This document shows, piece by piece, positions 36,403 through 52,762 of a stretch of DNA of 64,000 bases (its first letter is position 1; each line of letters begins with the position of its first letter). The stretch is from Xylanimonas allomyrinae (GTDB taxonomy: Bacteria; Actinomycetota; Actinomycetes; Actinomycetales; Cellulomonadaceae), in contig NZ_CP035495.1 in assembly GCF_004135345.1 (NCBI RefSeq), positions 496,001-560,000 on the forward strand, written 5' to 3'. The notes beneath the pieces are model-generated. The model made no database searches and was not told the origin of the DNA. It saw only the letters and a list, made by a program, of their open reading frames with translations. Made by a program: the position numbers and the translations under genes.

Positions 36403-37485
36403 TCACGCCCCGGGCGCCTGGCAGCGCGGACACCAGTAGACGACCCGCTCAAGCGCTCCCTGGTCGGGGCGGACGTCCTGCCCTCGCGTCGACCCCAGCG
36501 CGATCGGCGTCCCGCAGCGCACACACGGCCCACGGTGGCGGCCGTGGACGCGCCGCTCGACGGCGCCGAGCCCGGCCCGCCGAGCGACCGTCACGCTGGC
36601 GCCGACGAGGCGCGACGCCGTCAGGAGCAGCCCTCGGACTCGCCGTGCGTCGAGAACGCCGACGGGGGTCCACGGCCACAGCCGCTCGGCGAACAACGAC
36701 TCCGCCATCCAGATCGTGCCGAGTCCCGCAACGACCCTCTGGTCGAGCAGTGCGACGCACACCGGGCGCTGCGGCGCGACCAGGAGGCGGCGGACGCCCT
36801 CGTCGACGCCGCCGTGCGCCGTGGGGCCGCTCGACGCGAAGGCGTCGGCCAGCACATCAGGACCCAGCCCGGCGAGCAGCGTGTGCTCGTCACGCGTGCG
36901 CAGCAGGTCCAGCATGCCCAGATGCCACCCCACGCAGGTCCAGGTGCTGGTCGCGAGCACGGCGCGCACCGCCGGGGACCGCCCGGCCGCTTCGCGGCTG
37001 CCCGTCCTGTGCACGCGCCAGAAGCCGTCCATCCTCAGGTGCGTGTGCAAGGTCCAGCCGCCGGCCCGGCTCGCTGGCGTGGTCGAGCCGAGCCGCCCCG
37101 AACGCGCGGACGACGCCTCCTGCCGGGCGGATCGTGAGGCCTCGTCGGATCGTGGAGGCACGCCAGGGCGCGGGACCGCGCTGGTGTTCCGGGACTCACC
37201 GACCTGTTCGGTGGTGTCGCGCGGGGACTCACCGGGGCGCACGGTCCCGCGGGTGGGCGGGGCCGCGCCGGTCCGCGGGCCGGCGCCGTGCGGCGTGAGG
37301 TTCGGGCCCGCGTCGAGGCGCAGCAGCAGGTGCTTGCCGTAGGCCGTCGACTCGACGAGCGTCCGGCCGACGAGGTCGGCGCCCGCGACGGAAGGCCAGC
37401 GCAGCTCGGCGCGCACGAGCGGGGACCCGCCGAGCGCGGCACCGAGCCGCTCGGCCGTCAGGCGCAGCACATCTCCCTCGGGCAT
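36403..37485 (-). CDS. nei: Fpg/Nei-family DNA glycosylase (endonuclease VIII type) with an internal insertion
   Basis: 360 residues against the usual 260-300. It removes oxidised bases and nicks the abasic site. Catalytic P2-E3 are present (MPEGDVLRL), with Lys51 in AYGKHLLLRL. A zinc finger is at the C-terminus (CVRCGTPI then YWCPRCQ). Between LRLDAGPN (~res 60) and WTLHTHLRMDG (~res 144) there is a low-complexity Pro/Ser/Thr/Arg-rich insertion of about 80 residues that interrupts the N-terminal beta-sandwich. It starts 3 bases after the lhr stop, so nei and lhr form an operon. Confidence 0.9.
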   Translation of the reverse strand: MPEGDVLRLTAERLGAALGGSPLVRAELRWPSVAGADLVGRTLVESTAYGKHLLLRLDAGPNLTPHGAGPRTGAAPPTRGTVRPGESPRDTTEQVGESRNTSAVPRPGVPPRSDEASRSARQEASSARSGRLGSTTPASRAGGWTLHTHLRMDGFWRVHRTGSREAAGRSPAVRAVLATSTWTCVGWHLGMLDLLRTRDEHTLLAGLGPDVLADAFASSGPTAHGGVDEGVRRLLVAPQRPVCVALLDQRVVAGLGTIWMAESLFAERLWPWTPVGVLDARRVRGLLLTASRLVGASVTVARRAGLGAVERRVHGRHRGPCVRCGTPIALGSTRGQDVRPDQGALERVVYWCPRCQAPGA

Positions 37486-37488
37486 CGG

Positions 37489-42563
<5,075 letters not shown>

Positions 42564-42734
42564 GCGACCATTCTGGACCGCGGGTCCGACACGGCGCCGA
42601 CCTCCTGTGGACGACGCTGGGCAGCAGCGTCGTCGTGCGCGCGGGCAAGGTCGCGGCGAGGAGCAGGCGCCGGTGGACGACGCCGGGGCCGCCCGTGCCG
42701 GCCGGAGGCTTGACGGCGGTGGCACGCTTGCCCC

Positions 42735-42971
42735 GTGCGTCTGCGGGAGTTCTGGGAGTTGATCGACGAGGTCTTCGGGCCCGGGTACGGGCGCGCGCTC
42801 GCGCGAGAGCAGGTGCTGGCGGCGCTCGGCGACCGCACCCCGGCCGAGGCGCTGGACGCGGGGCTCCAGCCGCGCGACGTCTGGCACGCGCTGTGCGACG
42901 CGCTCGACGTGCCCGACGCGGACCGCTGGGGCACGAGCCGCGGGCGCAAGGCGCCGCCGCCGTCGCGCTGA
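42735..42971 (+). CDS. DUF3046 family protein
   Basis: 78 residues, MRLREFWELIDEVFGPGYGR to GRKAPPPSR. This small conserved actinobacterial family of unknown function is typically found just upstream of recA, as here. It has no membrane segment. It starts at GTG. Confidence 0.88.
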   Translation: MRLREFWELIDEVFGPGYGRALAREQVLAALGDRTPAEALDAGLQPRDVWHALCDALDVPDADRWGTSRGRKAPPPSR

Positions 42972-43106
42972 CGGCGCACCGGCGCTTCACCGGCGCTCGC
43001 CGGCACCTCGCCGGCACCTCGCCGGAGCCGAGAGGCCGCGTCGTGGCCGCTCGACCGCTCGGCGGAGACGCGGACGCGTCGTGGACGCGTCGGCGTGTCG
43101 CTCGCA

Positions 43107-43122
43107 TCGAACAGATGTTCGG
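43107..43122. promoter_or_regulatory. LexA (SOS) box upstream of recA
   Basis: TCGAAC-AGAT-GTTCGG, one base from the actinobacterial/Gram-positive consensus TCGAAC-N4-GTTCGA. It lies in the 311-base DUF3046-recA gap, followed by TAAAGT (43124-43129), a possible -10 box. Confidence 0.85.
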
Positions 43123-43187
43123 CTAAAGTCGTCCACAGGCACGGATTCTGGAACCTTGTCGTCAGGCAGGGGCCGGAGAAGGCGTCC

Positions 43188-43210
43188 GTGTCGGTGGCTG
43201 CACATACGGT
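43188..43210 (+). promoter_or_regulatory. PafBC-type (RecA-NDp) DNA-damage promoter of recA
   Basis: GTGTCGGTGG, 7 bases, TACGGT. This fits the mycobacterial RecA-NDp consensus TTGTCRGTGG-N7-TANNNT except for the first base. Such promoters are activated by PafBC independently of LexA. It lies 9 bases before an ATG at 43220 and 72 bases before the preferred recA ATG. Confidence 0.75.
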
Positions 43211-43282
43211 CTGGCACCGATGAGCTCGCAGACACAGAAGCCGGCGCGCACTCGCCGCGCCCCGACCACAAAGGTGACCGAC

Positions 43283-45471
<2,189 letters not shown>

Positions 45472-45472
<1 letters not shown>

Positions 45473-46146
45473 TGCTCGGTTCGCCGGGGTCCTCCGTCCC
45501 CGGACCGGAACGTGATGGCGACGAGGGGGGTCGCGGCGTGGGGAAGCGCCGCGGCCGGACCGGTCGGAGCGGTGTCGGTGCGCGCTCGGGTGAGCGCGCA
45601 CCGCGCCGTTCCGTCACCGAGCGCCTTGAGGCGGGCGAGGTCACGGTCGACGAGGCCGGCGACCTGGCCCGCGAGACCGTCCTTCGCATCCTGACCGCTA
45701 CGCCGAAGAGCCGCCGCGAACTGGAGCAGGCGATGGCCCGCAAGGGCTACCCGGAGCCGGTGGTGGCGCGGGTCCTGGATCGGTTCGCCGAGGTGGGCCT
45801 GATCGACGACGTCGAGTACGCCCACATGGTCGTGCGCACCCGGCACTCCGAGAGGGGCCTCGCACGCCGCGCCATCGCCGCAGAGCTGCGCCGGCGCGGG
45901 ATAGACGACGACACGGCGGCCGAGGCGCTCGGTCAGGTTGCCGACGACGACGAGCGCGAGACGGCGGCGCGCCTCGCCGGCGGGCTGGTGGCCCGCACGC
46001 GTGGGCTGGCGCGCGACGCCCGCGTCAGGCGGGCCGCGTCGGCGTTGGCCCGGAAGGGCTATCCGACCGGGGTTGCGTTCGCGGCGGTCAAGGACGCGCT
46101 CGCGGCAGAGGGTGTGGAGACCGGCGACCTCTCCGAGCTCGGATAG
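45472..46146 (+). CDS. recX: RecA regulator RecX
   Basis: 224 residues. RecX binds RecA filaments and limits RecA activity. An Arg/Gly-rich N-terminal stretch of about 55 residues is followed by three helical RecX repeats, with motifs such as TPKSRRELEQAMARKGYP, DVEYAHMVVRTRHSERGLAR, RRRGIDDDTAAEAL and ARKGYPTGVAF. The ATG overlaps the recA stop (TGATG), so its synthesis depends on recA translation. Confidence 0.92.
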
Positions 46147-46386
46147 GTGCCACGGCAGTCGGTCGAGTGCGTGCCATCGGCCGAGTGCGGGCGCGGCCCC
46201 CCCGAGATCTTCGTGGCGAGCGGGGCGATGCCCGCAGGGTAGAGGCGCGGCCGGCGCACGAGCGGGTCCACGAGCCGGCAGACGACTACCTTCACGGCCC
46301 CATCGTGGGCCGCTGACGCCGACCCTGCGGTGCCCGGCCTGGACGAGCGTGGCCGGGGTCGCCGCAGAACCCGCGCGGCGCGCGCA

Positions 46387-47280
46387 TCACCCTCCGGCCG
46401 TCACACCGGGCGCGGTCCGTGGGACTGCGATGCCTGGGCCGATGCCGCTGCCTGTGGCCGTCTTGCCGGAGGTTCGGCTGGACAGTCGCCGGGCGAGCCT
46501 GCGCGCGACCCACGACAGCACGACGTTGAGCAGGATGAACAGGATCGCGGCGACGAACAGCGCCTGCAGCGGGTTGCCGCCTCCTGAGGCGAGGATCTGG
46601 GCGGAGCGCAGCAGCTCCTTGTACCCGATGAGCTGGCCGAGCGCGGAGTCCTTGAGAACGACGACGAGCTGGGAGACGACTGCCGGGAGCATCGCGATGA
46701 GGGCTTGGGGGAGCTGGATCGAGCGGAGGGTCTGCCCGCGTGTGAGGCCCAGCGACACGCCGGCCTCGGCCTGCCCGCGCGGCAGGCTGCCGACGCCCGA
46801 GCGAACGAGCTCGGCGATGACCGACCCGTTGTAGAGGATGAGCGCCACGACGACGGCGGTGAACGCCGAGTCGGCGACGACGCCCCGCAGCGTGACCCCG
46901 AAGAGGATGTTGAGGAAGACCATCATCAGGAGCACGGGCACGGCGCGCAGGAACTCGACGAGCAGTGAGGAGACCCAGCGGATCGCCCGCAGGTGCGACA
47001 GCCTGCCCATGCCGAAAAGAATCCCGAAGACGACGGCGCCGACCGTGGCGAAGGCCGCCGCGCGCAGGGTGTTCTGCAACCCGGGCAGGTAGTAGTACTG
47101 CCACGCGCGCGGGTCGACGGCGGTGCGCCACAGGCCGGCGGCGAGCTGGCCCTTGCCGCTGAGGACGACGAGCACCCAGGCGAGGATGCCGAGCACCACG
47201 ACCGCGCCCAGGGCGTTGCTGATCGCCATGCGGCGCCGGCCGCGTGGGCCGGGGGCGTCGAACAGGACGGAAGCGCTCAT
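46387..47280 (-). CDS. gluD: glutamate-type ABC transporter permease GluD
   Basis: 297 residues. It is a polar amino acid permease of the HisM/GluD type with about five hydrophobic helices and the EAA loop (QAEAGVSLGLTRGQTLRSIQLPQA, here in parts: GQAEAGVSLGLT, IQLPQALIAM). It has an N-terminal extension and a Gly/Thr-rich tail. It is the last of four genes on the minus strand. Its ATG overlaps the gluC stop by 4 bases. gluABCD next to recX is also the order in corynebacteria. Confidence 0.88.
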   Translation of the reverse strand: MSASVLFDAPGPRGRRRMAISNALGAVVVLGILAWVLVVLSGKGQLAAGLWRTAVDPRAWQYYYLPGLQNTLRAAAFATVGAVVFGILFGMGRLSHLRAIRWVSSLLVEFLRAVPVLLMMVFLNILFGVTLRGVVADSAFTAVVVALILYNGSVIAELVRSGVGSLPRGQAEAGVSLGLTRGQTLRSIQLPQALIAMLPAVVSQLVVVLKDSALGQLIGYKELLRSAQILASGGGNPLQALFVAAILFILLNVVLSWVARRLARRLSSRTSGKTATGSGIGPGIAVPRTAPGVTAGG

Positions 47281-47954
47281 CGACGGACCGCCAGACGGTT
47301 GGAGAGCCAGGTGGTGGCCAGCCCGATGGGGATGATGAGGATGACGAAGCCGATCGCGAAGGTGAAGAAGATCTCCCACAGGTAGTCCGGGCGGATCTCG
47401 ATCATGGTCTTCATGACGCTCGACGTCTCTGTGGACACGGACGCGGCTGCCGCGACCGTGGAGTTCTTCAGCAGCGCGATCAGGGTGTTGCCCAGCGGCG
47501 CGATCGCCCCGCGGAACGCCTGGGGCAGCACGATGATGCGGGCCGCCGAGAGGAACGGGAGGCCGATGGCGCGAGCCGCCTCGGCCTGGCCGACGGGCAC
47601 GGTGTTGACGCCGGAGCGGATCGCCTCGCACACGAACGCCGCGTGGTAGGCGCCGAGTCCGAGCACTGCGAACAGGAAGAAGTTCGTGGTGAAGTCCCGG
47701 GAGAGCGTGACGCTGAGCTGGGTCCACACTGCGAGCACCAGGAACGTCATGATGACCGTGAGCGGTGTGTTGCGGACGATGTTGACGTACGCCGCGCCGG
47801 CCCACTGCAACGAGAGCAGCGGCGAGATCCGCATGACGGCGAGGACTGTGCCCAGCACGAGGGCCAGCAGCGCACCCCAGACGGTGAGCTGCACGTTGAC
47901 CCAGAACGCGCCGAGCACGTCGTAGCTGGCGAGCACGTCGAAGAACCCGGCCAC
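47277..47954 (-). CDS. gluC: glutamate-type ABC transporter permease GluC
   Basis: 225 residues, five hydrophobic segments, EAA loop VGQAEAARAIGLPFL with LPQAFRGAIAPLGN. It forms the membrane channel with GluD. It starts at GTG 76 bases downstream of gluB, with an 18-bp palindrome in between that may lower its expression relative to the binding protein. Confidence 0.9.
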   Translation of the reverse strand: MAGFFDVLASYDVLGAFWVNVQLTVWGALLALVLGTVLAVMRISPLLSLQWAGAAYVNIVRNTPLTVIMTFLVLAVWTQLSVTLSRDFTTNFFLFAVLGLGAYHAAFVCEAIRSGVNTVPVGQAEAARAIGLPFLSAARIIVLPQAFRGAIAPLGNTLIALLKNSTVAAAASVSTETSSVMKTMIEIRPDYLWEIFFTFAIGFVILIIPIGLATTWLSNRLAVRR

Positions 47955-47975
47955 TAGCGGCTCCTTTCAGGTGTG

Positions 47976-48016
47976 TTCGACGGGCTCGGCCACTGCGGGT
48001 GGCCGAGCCCGTCGAA
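47976..48016. repeat. 18-bp perfect palindrome between gluB and gluC
   Basis: Arms TTCGACGGGCTCGGCCAC and GTGGCCGAGCCCGTCGAA with loop TGCGG. The TTCGAC-GGCTC-GGCCAC sequence resembles dispersed short palindromes common in Micrococcales genomes. It may act as an attenuator or 3' mRNA stabiliser for the gluA-gluB part. Confidence 0.85.
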
Positions 48017-48030
48017 GCGCGGTCCGAGCG

Positions 48031-48891
48031 TCAGGAGCAGGCGTCCGGCGTCGGCGGGTTCTCGGCGGCGTTGGGCGTGTAGCCGGTCCCGGCGGTGTTC
48101 TTCTCGATGAGCTGCTCCCACGTGCCGTCGTCGATCATCTCCTTGACGGCCTCGTTGACCTTCTCGCACGTCTCGGTCGAGCCCTTGGGGAGCCCGATGC
48201 CGTAGCGCTCTTCCGTGAACGGCGCACCGACCACCTTGACCTTGCCCTTGTTGGCGTCGGTCGCGGCGAGGCCTGCGAGGATGATGTCGTCCGTGGTCAC
48301 CGCGTCGACCTGGCCCGCGACGAGGGCGGTGACGCACTCGGCGTAGCCGGGACGCTCGAGCAGGTTCACCCCGGCCGAGTAGCTGTCCTTGATCTTCTGG
48401 GCGGACGTCGACCCCGTGACCGAGCACAGGTTCTTGCCCTCGAGCGCGTCGGGGCCGGTGATGTCGGTGTTGTCCTGCGAGACGAGCAGATCCTGGCCCG
48501 CGATGAAGTACGGGCCGGCGAAGTCGACGATCTCCTTGCGAGCGTCCGTGATCGAGTACGTCGCGAAGATGATGTCGACCTGCCCGGTCTGGAGCATCGT
48601 CTCGCGCTGGGCAGACGGTGACTCGACCCACTGGATCTGGTCGGGCGTGTAGCCGAGCTTGCCGACGACATAGGTGGCGACGTCGACGTCGAAGCCTGTG
48701 TGGTTGGGGCCGTCCTGAAGGCCGAGGCCGGGCTGGTCGTACTTCACGCCGACCTTGATGGTCTTGCTCGTCCCGCCGCCGTCTTCCGAGGGGTCGGCGG
48801 CCGGTCCGCCTGGTTCGGCGCTCGAACAAGCGGTGAAGGTGAGCGCGGCTGTCGCCGCGAGGGCGAGGAGCCCGGTGGTGCGTTTGCGCAT
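48031..48891 (-). CDS. gluB: glutamate-binding lipoprotein GluB
   Basis: 286 residues. The signal peptide ends in the lipobox LTFTACSS (lipidated Cys22). The mature solute-binding domain (SBP family 3) has VGVKYDQPGLG, GFDVDVATYVVGKLG, ATYSITDARKEIVDFAGPYF and the C-terminal VNEAVKEMIDDG. It captures glutamate or related acidic amino acids outside the membrane for GluCD-GluA. Confidence 0.92.
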   Translation of the reverse strand: MRKRTTGLLALAATAALTFTACSSAEPGGPAADPSEDGGGTSKTIKVGVKYDQPGLGLQDGPNHTGFDVDVATYVVGKLGYTPDQIQWVESPSAQRETMLQTGQVDIIFATYSITDARKEIVDFAGPYFIAGQDLLVSQDNTDITGPDALEGKNLCSVTGSTSAQKIKDSYSAGVNLLERPGYAECVTALVAGQVDAVTTDDIILAGLAATDANKGKVKVVGAPFTEERYGIGLPKGSTETCEKVNEAVKEMIDDGTWEQLIEKNTAGTGYTPNAAENPPTPDACS

Positions 48892-48944
48892 GATATCCCC
48901 TTCGTTCGGTGCGTCCCCCCGGACGCGTGTGGCGATGTGGTGCC

Positions 48945-49694
48945 TCAGTGGATGAGGATCTTTGAGAGGAAGTCCTTCGCCCGCTCCGACTGAGGCGCGG
49001 TGAAGAACGTGTCGGGATCTGCTTCCTCGACGATCTGACCGTCCGCCATGAACACGACTCTGTCCGCGGCTTTGCGGGCGAATCCCATCTCATGTGTCAC
49101 GACGATCATCGTCATGCCCTCCTTGGTGAGCGCCACCATCGCGTCGAGCACCTCGTTGACCATCTCGGGGTCCAGGGCGCTGGTGGGCTCGTCGAAGAGC
49201 ATGACCTTGGGATGCATCGCGAGGGCTCGGGCGATCGCGACGCGCTGCTGTTGGCCGCCGGAGAGCTGGGCGGGCATCTTGCGCGCCTGGTCCTCGACAC
49301 CCACGCGCCGCAGCAACGCCAGCGCCTCCGTCTCTGCATCCTTCTTCGACGCCCGGCGGACCTTGCGCGGTCCGAGCGTCACGTTGTCGAGCACGGTCTT
49401 GTGCGCGAACAGGTTGAACGACTGGAACACCATGCCGACCTCCGCACGCAGCTTGGCGAGCCCGCGGCCCTCGCCAGGCAGGGGGTTGCCGTCGACGCGG
49501 ATCTCGCCCTCGTCGATGGTCTCGAGCCGGTTGATGGCTCGGCACAGCGTTGACTTGCCCGAGCCCGACGGCCCGACGACGACGAGAACCTCACCCTTGT
49601 GGACCGTGAGGTTGATGTCGCGCAGCACGTGGAGAGCGCCGAAGTGCTTGTTGACCCCCGTGAGCTCGACCAGTGGCGGTGCGGCTGTCTCCAT
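48945..49694 (-). CDS. gluA: glutamate-type ABC transporter ATPase GluA
   Basis: 249 residues. Walker A is [11 protein letters not shown] (~res 42-52), the Q-loop is [13 protein letters not shown], the signature is [16 protein letters not shown], Walker B is [14 protein letters not shown], and the switch His is in VVTHEMGFA. It energises GluCD. The ATG at 49694 is preceded by AAAGGG. It is the first gene of the operon, divergent from miaB. Confidence 0.93.
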   Translation of the reverse strand: METAAPPLVELTGVNKHFGALHVLRDINLTVHKGEVLVVVGPSGSGKSTLCRAINRLETIDEGEIRVDGNPLPGEGRGLAKLRAEVGMVFQSFNLFAHKTVLDNVTLGPRKVRRASKKDAETEALALLRRVGVEDQARKMPAQLSGGQQQRVAIARALAMHPKVMLFDEPTSALDPEMVNEVLDAMVALTKEGMTMIVVTHEMGFARKAADRVVFMADGQIVEEADPDTFFTAPQSERAKDFLSKILIH

Positions 49695-49876
49695 CGTGAT
49701 CGGCCCTTTCGTCGGTGTCGTCCTCAGCCCCAGCATCCCTGCCTCGTGTTTCCACGAACAGCCCCGGACCGCCCAGTCCTGCAACAAATTGGTCACGGTA
49801 TTCCCCTTGGCGGTCATGACCTGCTCCGATGCGGGTCTGGTTCCGTGCCCGGGGTGGGGACCGTACCCTAGACGCG

Positions 49877-51508
49877 ATGTCCTCCGCCACCCTCCCCGTA
49901 CCAGGCGCGCCCGCAGCGCGCACCTACGTCGTGCGCACCCTCGGGTGCCAGATGAACGTCCACGACTCCGAGCACATGGCCGGCTTGCTGGAACAGGCCG
50001 GCTACGTGCGTGCGAGCGCCGCCGACGACGCCGCGAACAGCGCCGACGTCGTCGTGATCAACACCTGCGCCGTGCGGGAGAATGCGGCGACGCGCCTTTA
50101 CGGAAACCTGGGTCATCTGGCGAGCATCAAGGCGCAGCGGCCGGGCATGCAGATCGCCGTGGGTGGTTGTCTGGCGCAAAAGGATCGGGGCGAGATCGTC
50201 GAGCGAGCGCCCTATGTCGACGTCGTGTTCGGCACGCACAACCTTGACGCGCTGCCGGTGCTCCTGGAGCGTGCCCGGCACAACGCGGCGGCGCAGGTCG
50301 AGATCGCCGAGTCGCTCCAGGTGTTTCCCTCGACGCTGCCCACGCGTCGTGAATCGGTCTACGCCGGCTGGGTGTCCATCTCGGTGGGCTGCAACAACAC
50401 GTGCACCTTCTGCATCGTGCCGCACCTGCGCGGCAAGGAGCGTGACCGGCGCCCCGGCGAGATCCTCGCCGAGGTGCAGGCGCTGGTCGACGGCGGTGCG
50501 ATCGAGGTGACGCTCCTGGGCCAGAACGTCAACTCCTACGGCGTCGAGTTCGGCGACCGCGGCGCCTTCGCCAAGCTGCTGCGCGCGTGCGGCCAGGTCG
50601 AAGGGCTGGAGCGGGTCCGCTTCACCTCCCCGCATCCGGCCGCCTTTACCGACGACGTCATCGCCGCGATGGCGCAGACGCCCAACGTCATGCCGAGCCT
50701 GCACATGCCTCTCCAGTCGGGATCCGACAGGGTGCTGCGCGCGATGCGCCGCTCGTACCGGTCCGAGAAGTTCCTCGGCATCCTCGACCGTGTGCGCGCG
50801 GCGATGCCGGACGCCGCCATCACGACCGACCTCATCGTCGGGTTCCCGGGCGAGACGGAGGAGGACTTCGCGGAGACGCTGCGTGTGGTCGAGGCCTCCC
50901 GGTTCACGTCCGCGTTCACCTTCCAGTACTCCCCGCGGCCGGGAACCCCCGCCGCGACCATGGCTGACCAGGTTCCCAAGGATGTCGTGCAGGAGCGGTT
51001 CGACCGGCTGCTGGCCTTGCAGGAGCGCGTCTCGGCGCAGGAGGCCGCCCGGCAGGTGGGCCGCACGATCGAGGTGCTCGTCGTCGAAGGCTCGGGCAAG
51101 AAGGACGGCGCCACGCAGCGGATCTCGGGCCGCGCACCCGACAACCGGCTGGTGCACGTCGCACTGCCCGGCGGTCTCGTCGCACCCGGCGCGCCGGCGT
51201 CGCTTGACGACCCGCGCCTGGCCGACGCGGCCGACCTCGACCCCCGCCTGCCCCGCCCGGGGGACATGGTGACCGCCGTCGTCACGCACGCGGCGCCGCA
51301 CCACCTTCTCGCCGATTCCGCGGCCCATTCCGCTGCCGACGGCGGTCCCGACGGCGGTACGCACGCGGTGCGTCGCACGCGCTCGGGTGACGCGTGGGCC
51401 GCCCGCGAGCGGACGCGGCTCGGCGCGCCCGACGACGGTCACACGCACGGAACGCCCGCGCCCTCCGGGCCGGTCTCGCTCGGACTGCCCACGCTGCTGC
51501 GACGCTGA
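49877..51508 (+). CDS. miaB: tRNA-2-methylthio-N6-dimethylallyladenosine synthase MiaB
   Basis: 543 residues, a radical-SAM methylthiotransferase acting on A37 of tRNA after MiaA. The N-terminal cluster domain has Cys in [16 protein letters not shown] and GGCLAQ. The radical-SAM CxxxCxxC is CNNTCTFC (~res 175). The C-terminal TRAM domain is followed by an extra low-complexity tail of about 80 residues (from HAAPHHLL) rich in Ala, Gly, Asp and His. TACCCT 8 bases before the ATG suggests a near-leaderless transcript. Confidence 0.95.
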   Translation: MSSATLPVPGAPAARTYVVRTLGCQMNVHDSEHMAGLLEQAGYVRASAADDAANSADVVVINTCAVRENAATRLYGNLGHLASIKAQRPGMQIAVGGCLAQKDRGEIVERAPYVDVVFGTHNLDALPVLLERARHNAAAQVEIAESLQVFPSTLPTRRESVYAGWVSISVGCNNTCTFCIVPHLRGKERDRRPGEILAEVQALVDGGAIEVTLLGQNVNSYGVEFGDRGAFAKLLRACGQVEGLERVRFTSPHPAAFTDDVIAAMAQTPNVMPSLHMPLQSGSDRVLRAMRRSYRSEKFLGILDRVRAAMPDAAITTDLIVGFPGETEEDFAETLRVVEASRFTSAFTFQYSPRPGTPAATMADQVPKDVVQERFDRLLALQERVSAQEAARQVGRTIEVLVVEGSGKKDGATQRISGRAPDNRLVHVALPGGLVAPGAPASLDDPRLADAADLDPRLPRPGDMVTAVVTHAAPHHLLADSAAHSAADGGPDGGTHAVRRTRSGDAWAARERTRLGAPDDGHTHGTPAPSGPVSLGLPTLLRR

Positions 51509-51527
51509 GCGCGTCCGGGGGAGTGCG

Positions 51528-52040
51528 CTACCCGGCCGCGGGAGGCGCGAGCGTGGCCAGCGAGTCGAAGAACTGCGTCGCCGTCACCAGGCCGCAGGAC
51601 ACGGTCGCGGCGACCTGCGCGTCGGTCGCCCCGTGCTCGAAGTCGACCGACACCTCGGCGTACAGCGCGAGGCCGTCCTCCTCCTCGCGTATGTAGACCT
51701 TGGGCCAGATGCGCTCGCGGTTCCAGTCGTTCACCGCCTGGAGCACGGCCAGGCGGGTCGTGGCCGCCACCTCCCCGGCCCAGCGGCCGCGCACCTGGAG
51801 GATCTCCTTGTGGTCGCCCAGCAGCAGGAACCAGAACCGGTTGCCGTCCCACGTACCGGTGATGTCGCCGTCCGAGTCGATGCGGAAGCGGTAGCCGCGG
51901 CGGGTCAGCTCGTCGCCCACGCGCTGCGCGGTCAGCGGTTCGGGTGGCCGGGCGGACCGGCCACCGGTGGGCCGGGTCGCGCCCTGGCCGCGCGGCGCGA
52001 GGCCGCGCGCGCGGTCGAGCCACGCGGCCAGGCGGCTCAC
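51528..52040 (-). CDS. YbjN domain protein 1
   Basis: 170 residues. The YbjN fold (type III secretion chaperone-like) is visible as YRFRIDSDGDITGTWDGNRF, ILQVRGRW, VNDWNRERIWPKVYI, VSVDFEHGATDAQV and FFDSL. The N-terminal 40 residues are Arg/Ala-rich. The function is unknown. Its GTG overlaps the stop of the paralogue upstream (GTGA), so the pair is translated together. Confidence 0.85.
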   Translation of the reverse strand: MSRLAAWLDRARGLAPRGQGATRPTGGRSARPPEPLTAQRVGDELTRRGYRFRIDSDGDITGTWDGNRFWFLLLGDHKEILQVRGRWAGEVAATTRLAVLQAVNDWNRERIWPKVYIREEEDGLALYAEVSVDFEHGATDAQVAATVSCGLVTATQFFDSLATLAPPAAG

Positions 52041-52678
52041 GGCGCCTCCTGGAGCGGATCGGGGTAGGTCTCGTCGAGGCTGTCGAAGAACATCGAGCCC
52101 GTGATGAGCCCGCACTGCAGGTGCTGGGCGAGCTGGTCGTCGGTCACGCCGGGCTCGACGTCGACGGTGCACTCGGTGCACACGACGACGCCGCCGTCGT
52201 CCCGCACGCGCGTGTACGCCTTGGGCCAGATGTGGTCGGCGTTCCACGAGTTGCAGGCCTCGAGCAGCTCCTCGAGGCGCTCGATGGTGGCCTCGCGGTG
52301 CCACTGTCCGCGCACCTGGAGGACTTCCTCGCGCTCGCCGAGCACGAGGAAGTAGAACAGGCGCCCGTGCCACAGCCCGCCGATGTCACCGTCCGAGTCG
52401 GTGAAGTAGGTGAACCCGGACCGCTCGAGCCATGCGCTCACGCGGTCGTGGGAGAGCGGCGCGGGCAAGGGTTCCTGGGCAGGCTGCCCGGTCCTGCCGC
52501 GCGGGCTGCCGACGACGCGCGCCAGCAGGCCTTCGACTCGTTCGCGCAGCTCCTGGTCGTCCAGGGCGGGCGGCGCGTCGGCGGACGCGGTGTCGTCGGC
52601 TGGCGGCGTGGTCGGGGACCATCCCTCGTCTCGCCCCGAGGGGCGTCCGGTGTCCCGGCGTGACCCGAAGAACCTCAC
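52037..52678 (-). CDS. YbjN domain protein 2
   Basis: 213 residues, a paralogue of the previous gene: FTYFTDSDGDIGGLWHGRLF, VLQVRGQW, CNSWNADHIWPKAYT, CTVDVEPGVTDDQL and FFDSLDETYPDP align one to one. It has a longer disordered N-terminus (~95 residues, Pro/Asp/Arg-rich). It starts at GTG. Its role is unknown; heterodimer formation with its neighbour is possible. Confidence 0.85.
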   Translation of the reverse strand: MRFFGSRRDTGRPSGRDEGWSPTTPPADDTASADAPPALDDQELRERVEGLLARVVGSPRGRTGQPAQEPLPAPLSHDRVSAWLERSGFTYFTDSDGDIGGLWHGRLFYFLVLGEREEVLQVRGQWHREATIERLEELLEACNSWNADHIWPKAYTRVRDDGGVVVCTECTVDVEPGVTDDQLAQHLQCGLITGSMFFDSLDETYPDPLQEAP

Positions 52679-52749
52679 CCCGTCCACACTACCGGGAGCG
52701 CCCCGCGCCGAGCACACACGTGCAGCCGTTCGAAGGCGAGGCGCGACGG

Positions 52750-52755
52750 TACTGT
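52750..52755 (+). promoter_or_regulatory. leaderless-type -10 box of the LigB-like gene
   Basis: TACTGT 7 bases before the GTG at 52763. Confidence 0.45.
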
Positions 52756-52762
52756 CGGGCGC

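Noticed and set aside
43220-43282. N-terminal extension as the main RecA start
   Set aside because: RecA proteins normally begin near MPAPADRDK; a ribosome-like site precedes 43283. Kept only as an alternative.
46147-46386. A gene in the recX-gluD gap
   Set aside because: Only short frames without ribosome sites or conserved motifs; treated as intergenic.
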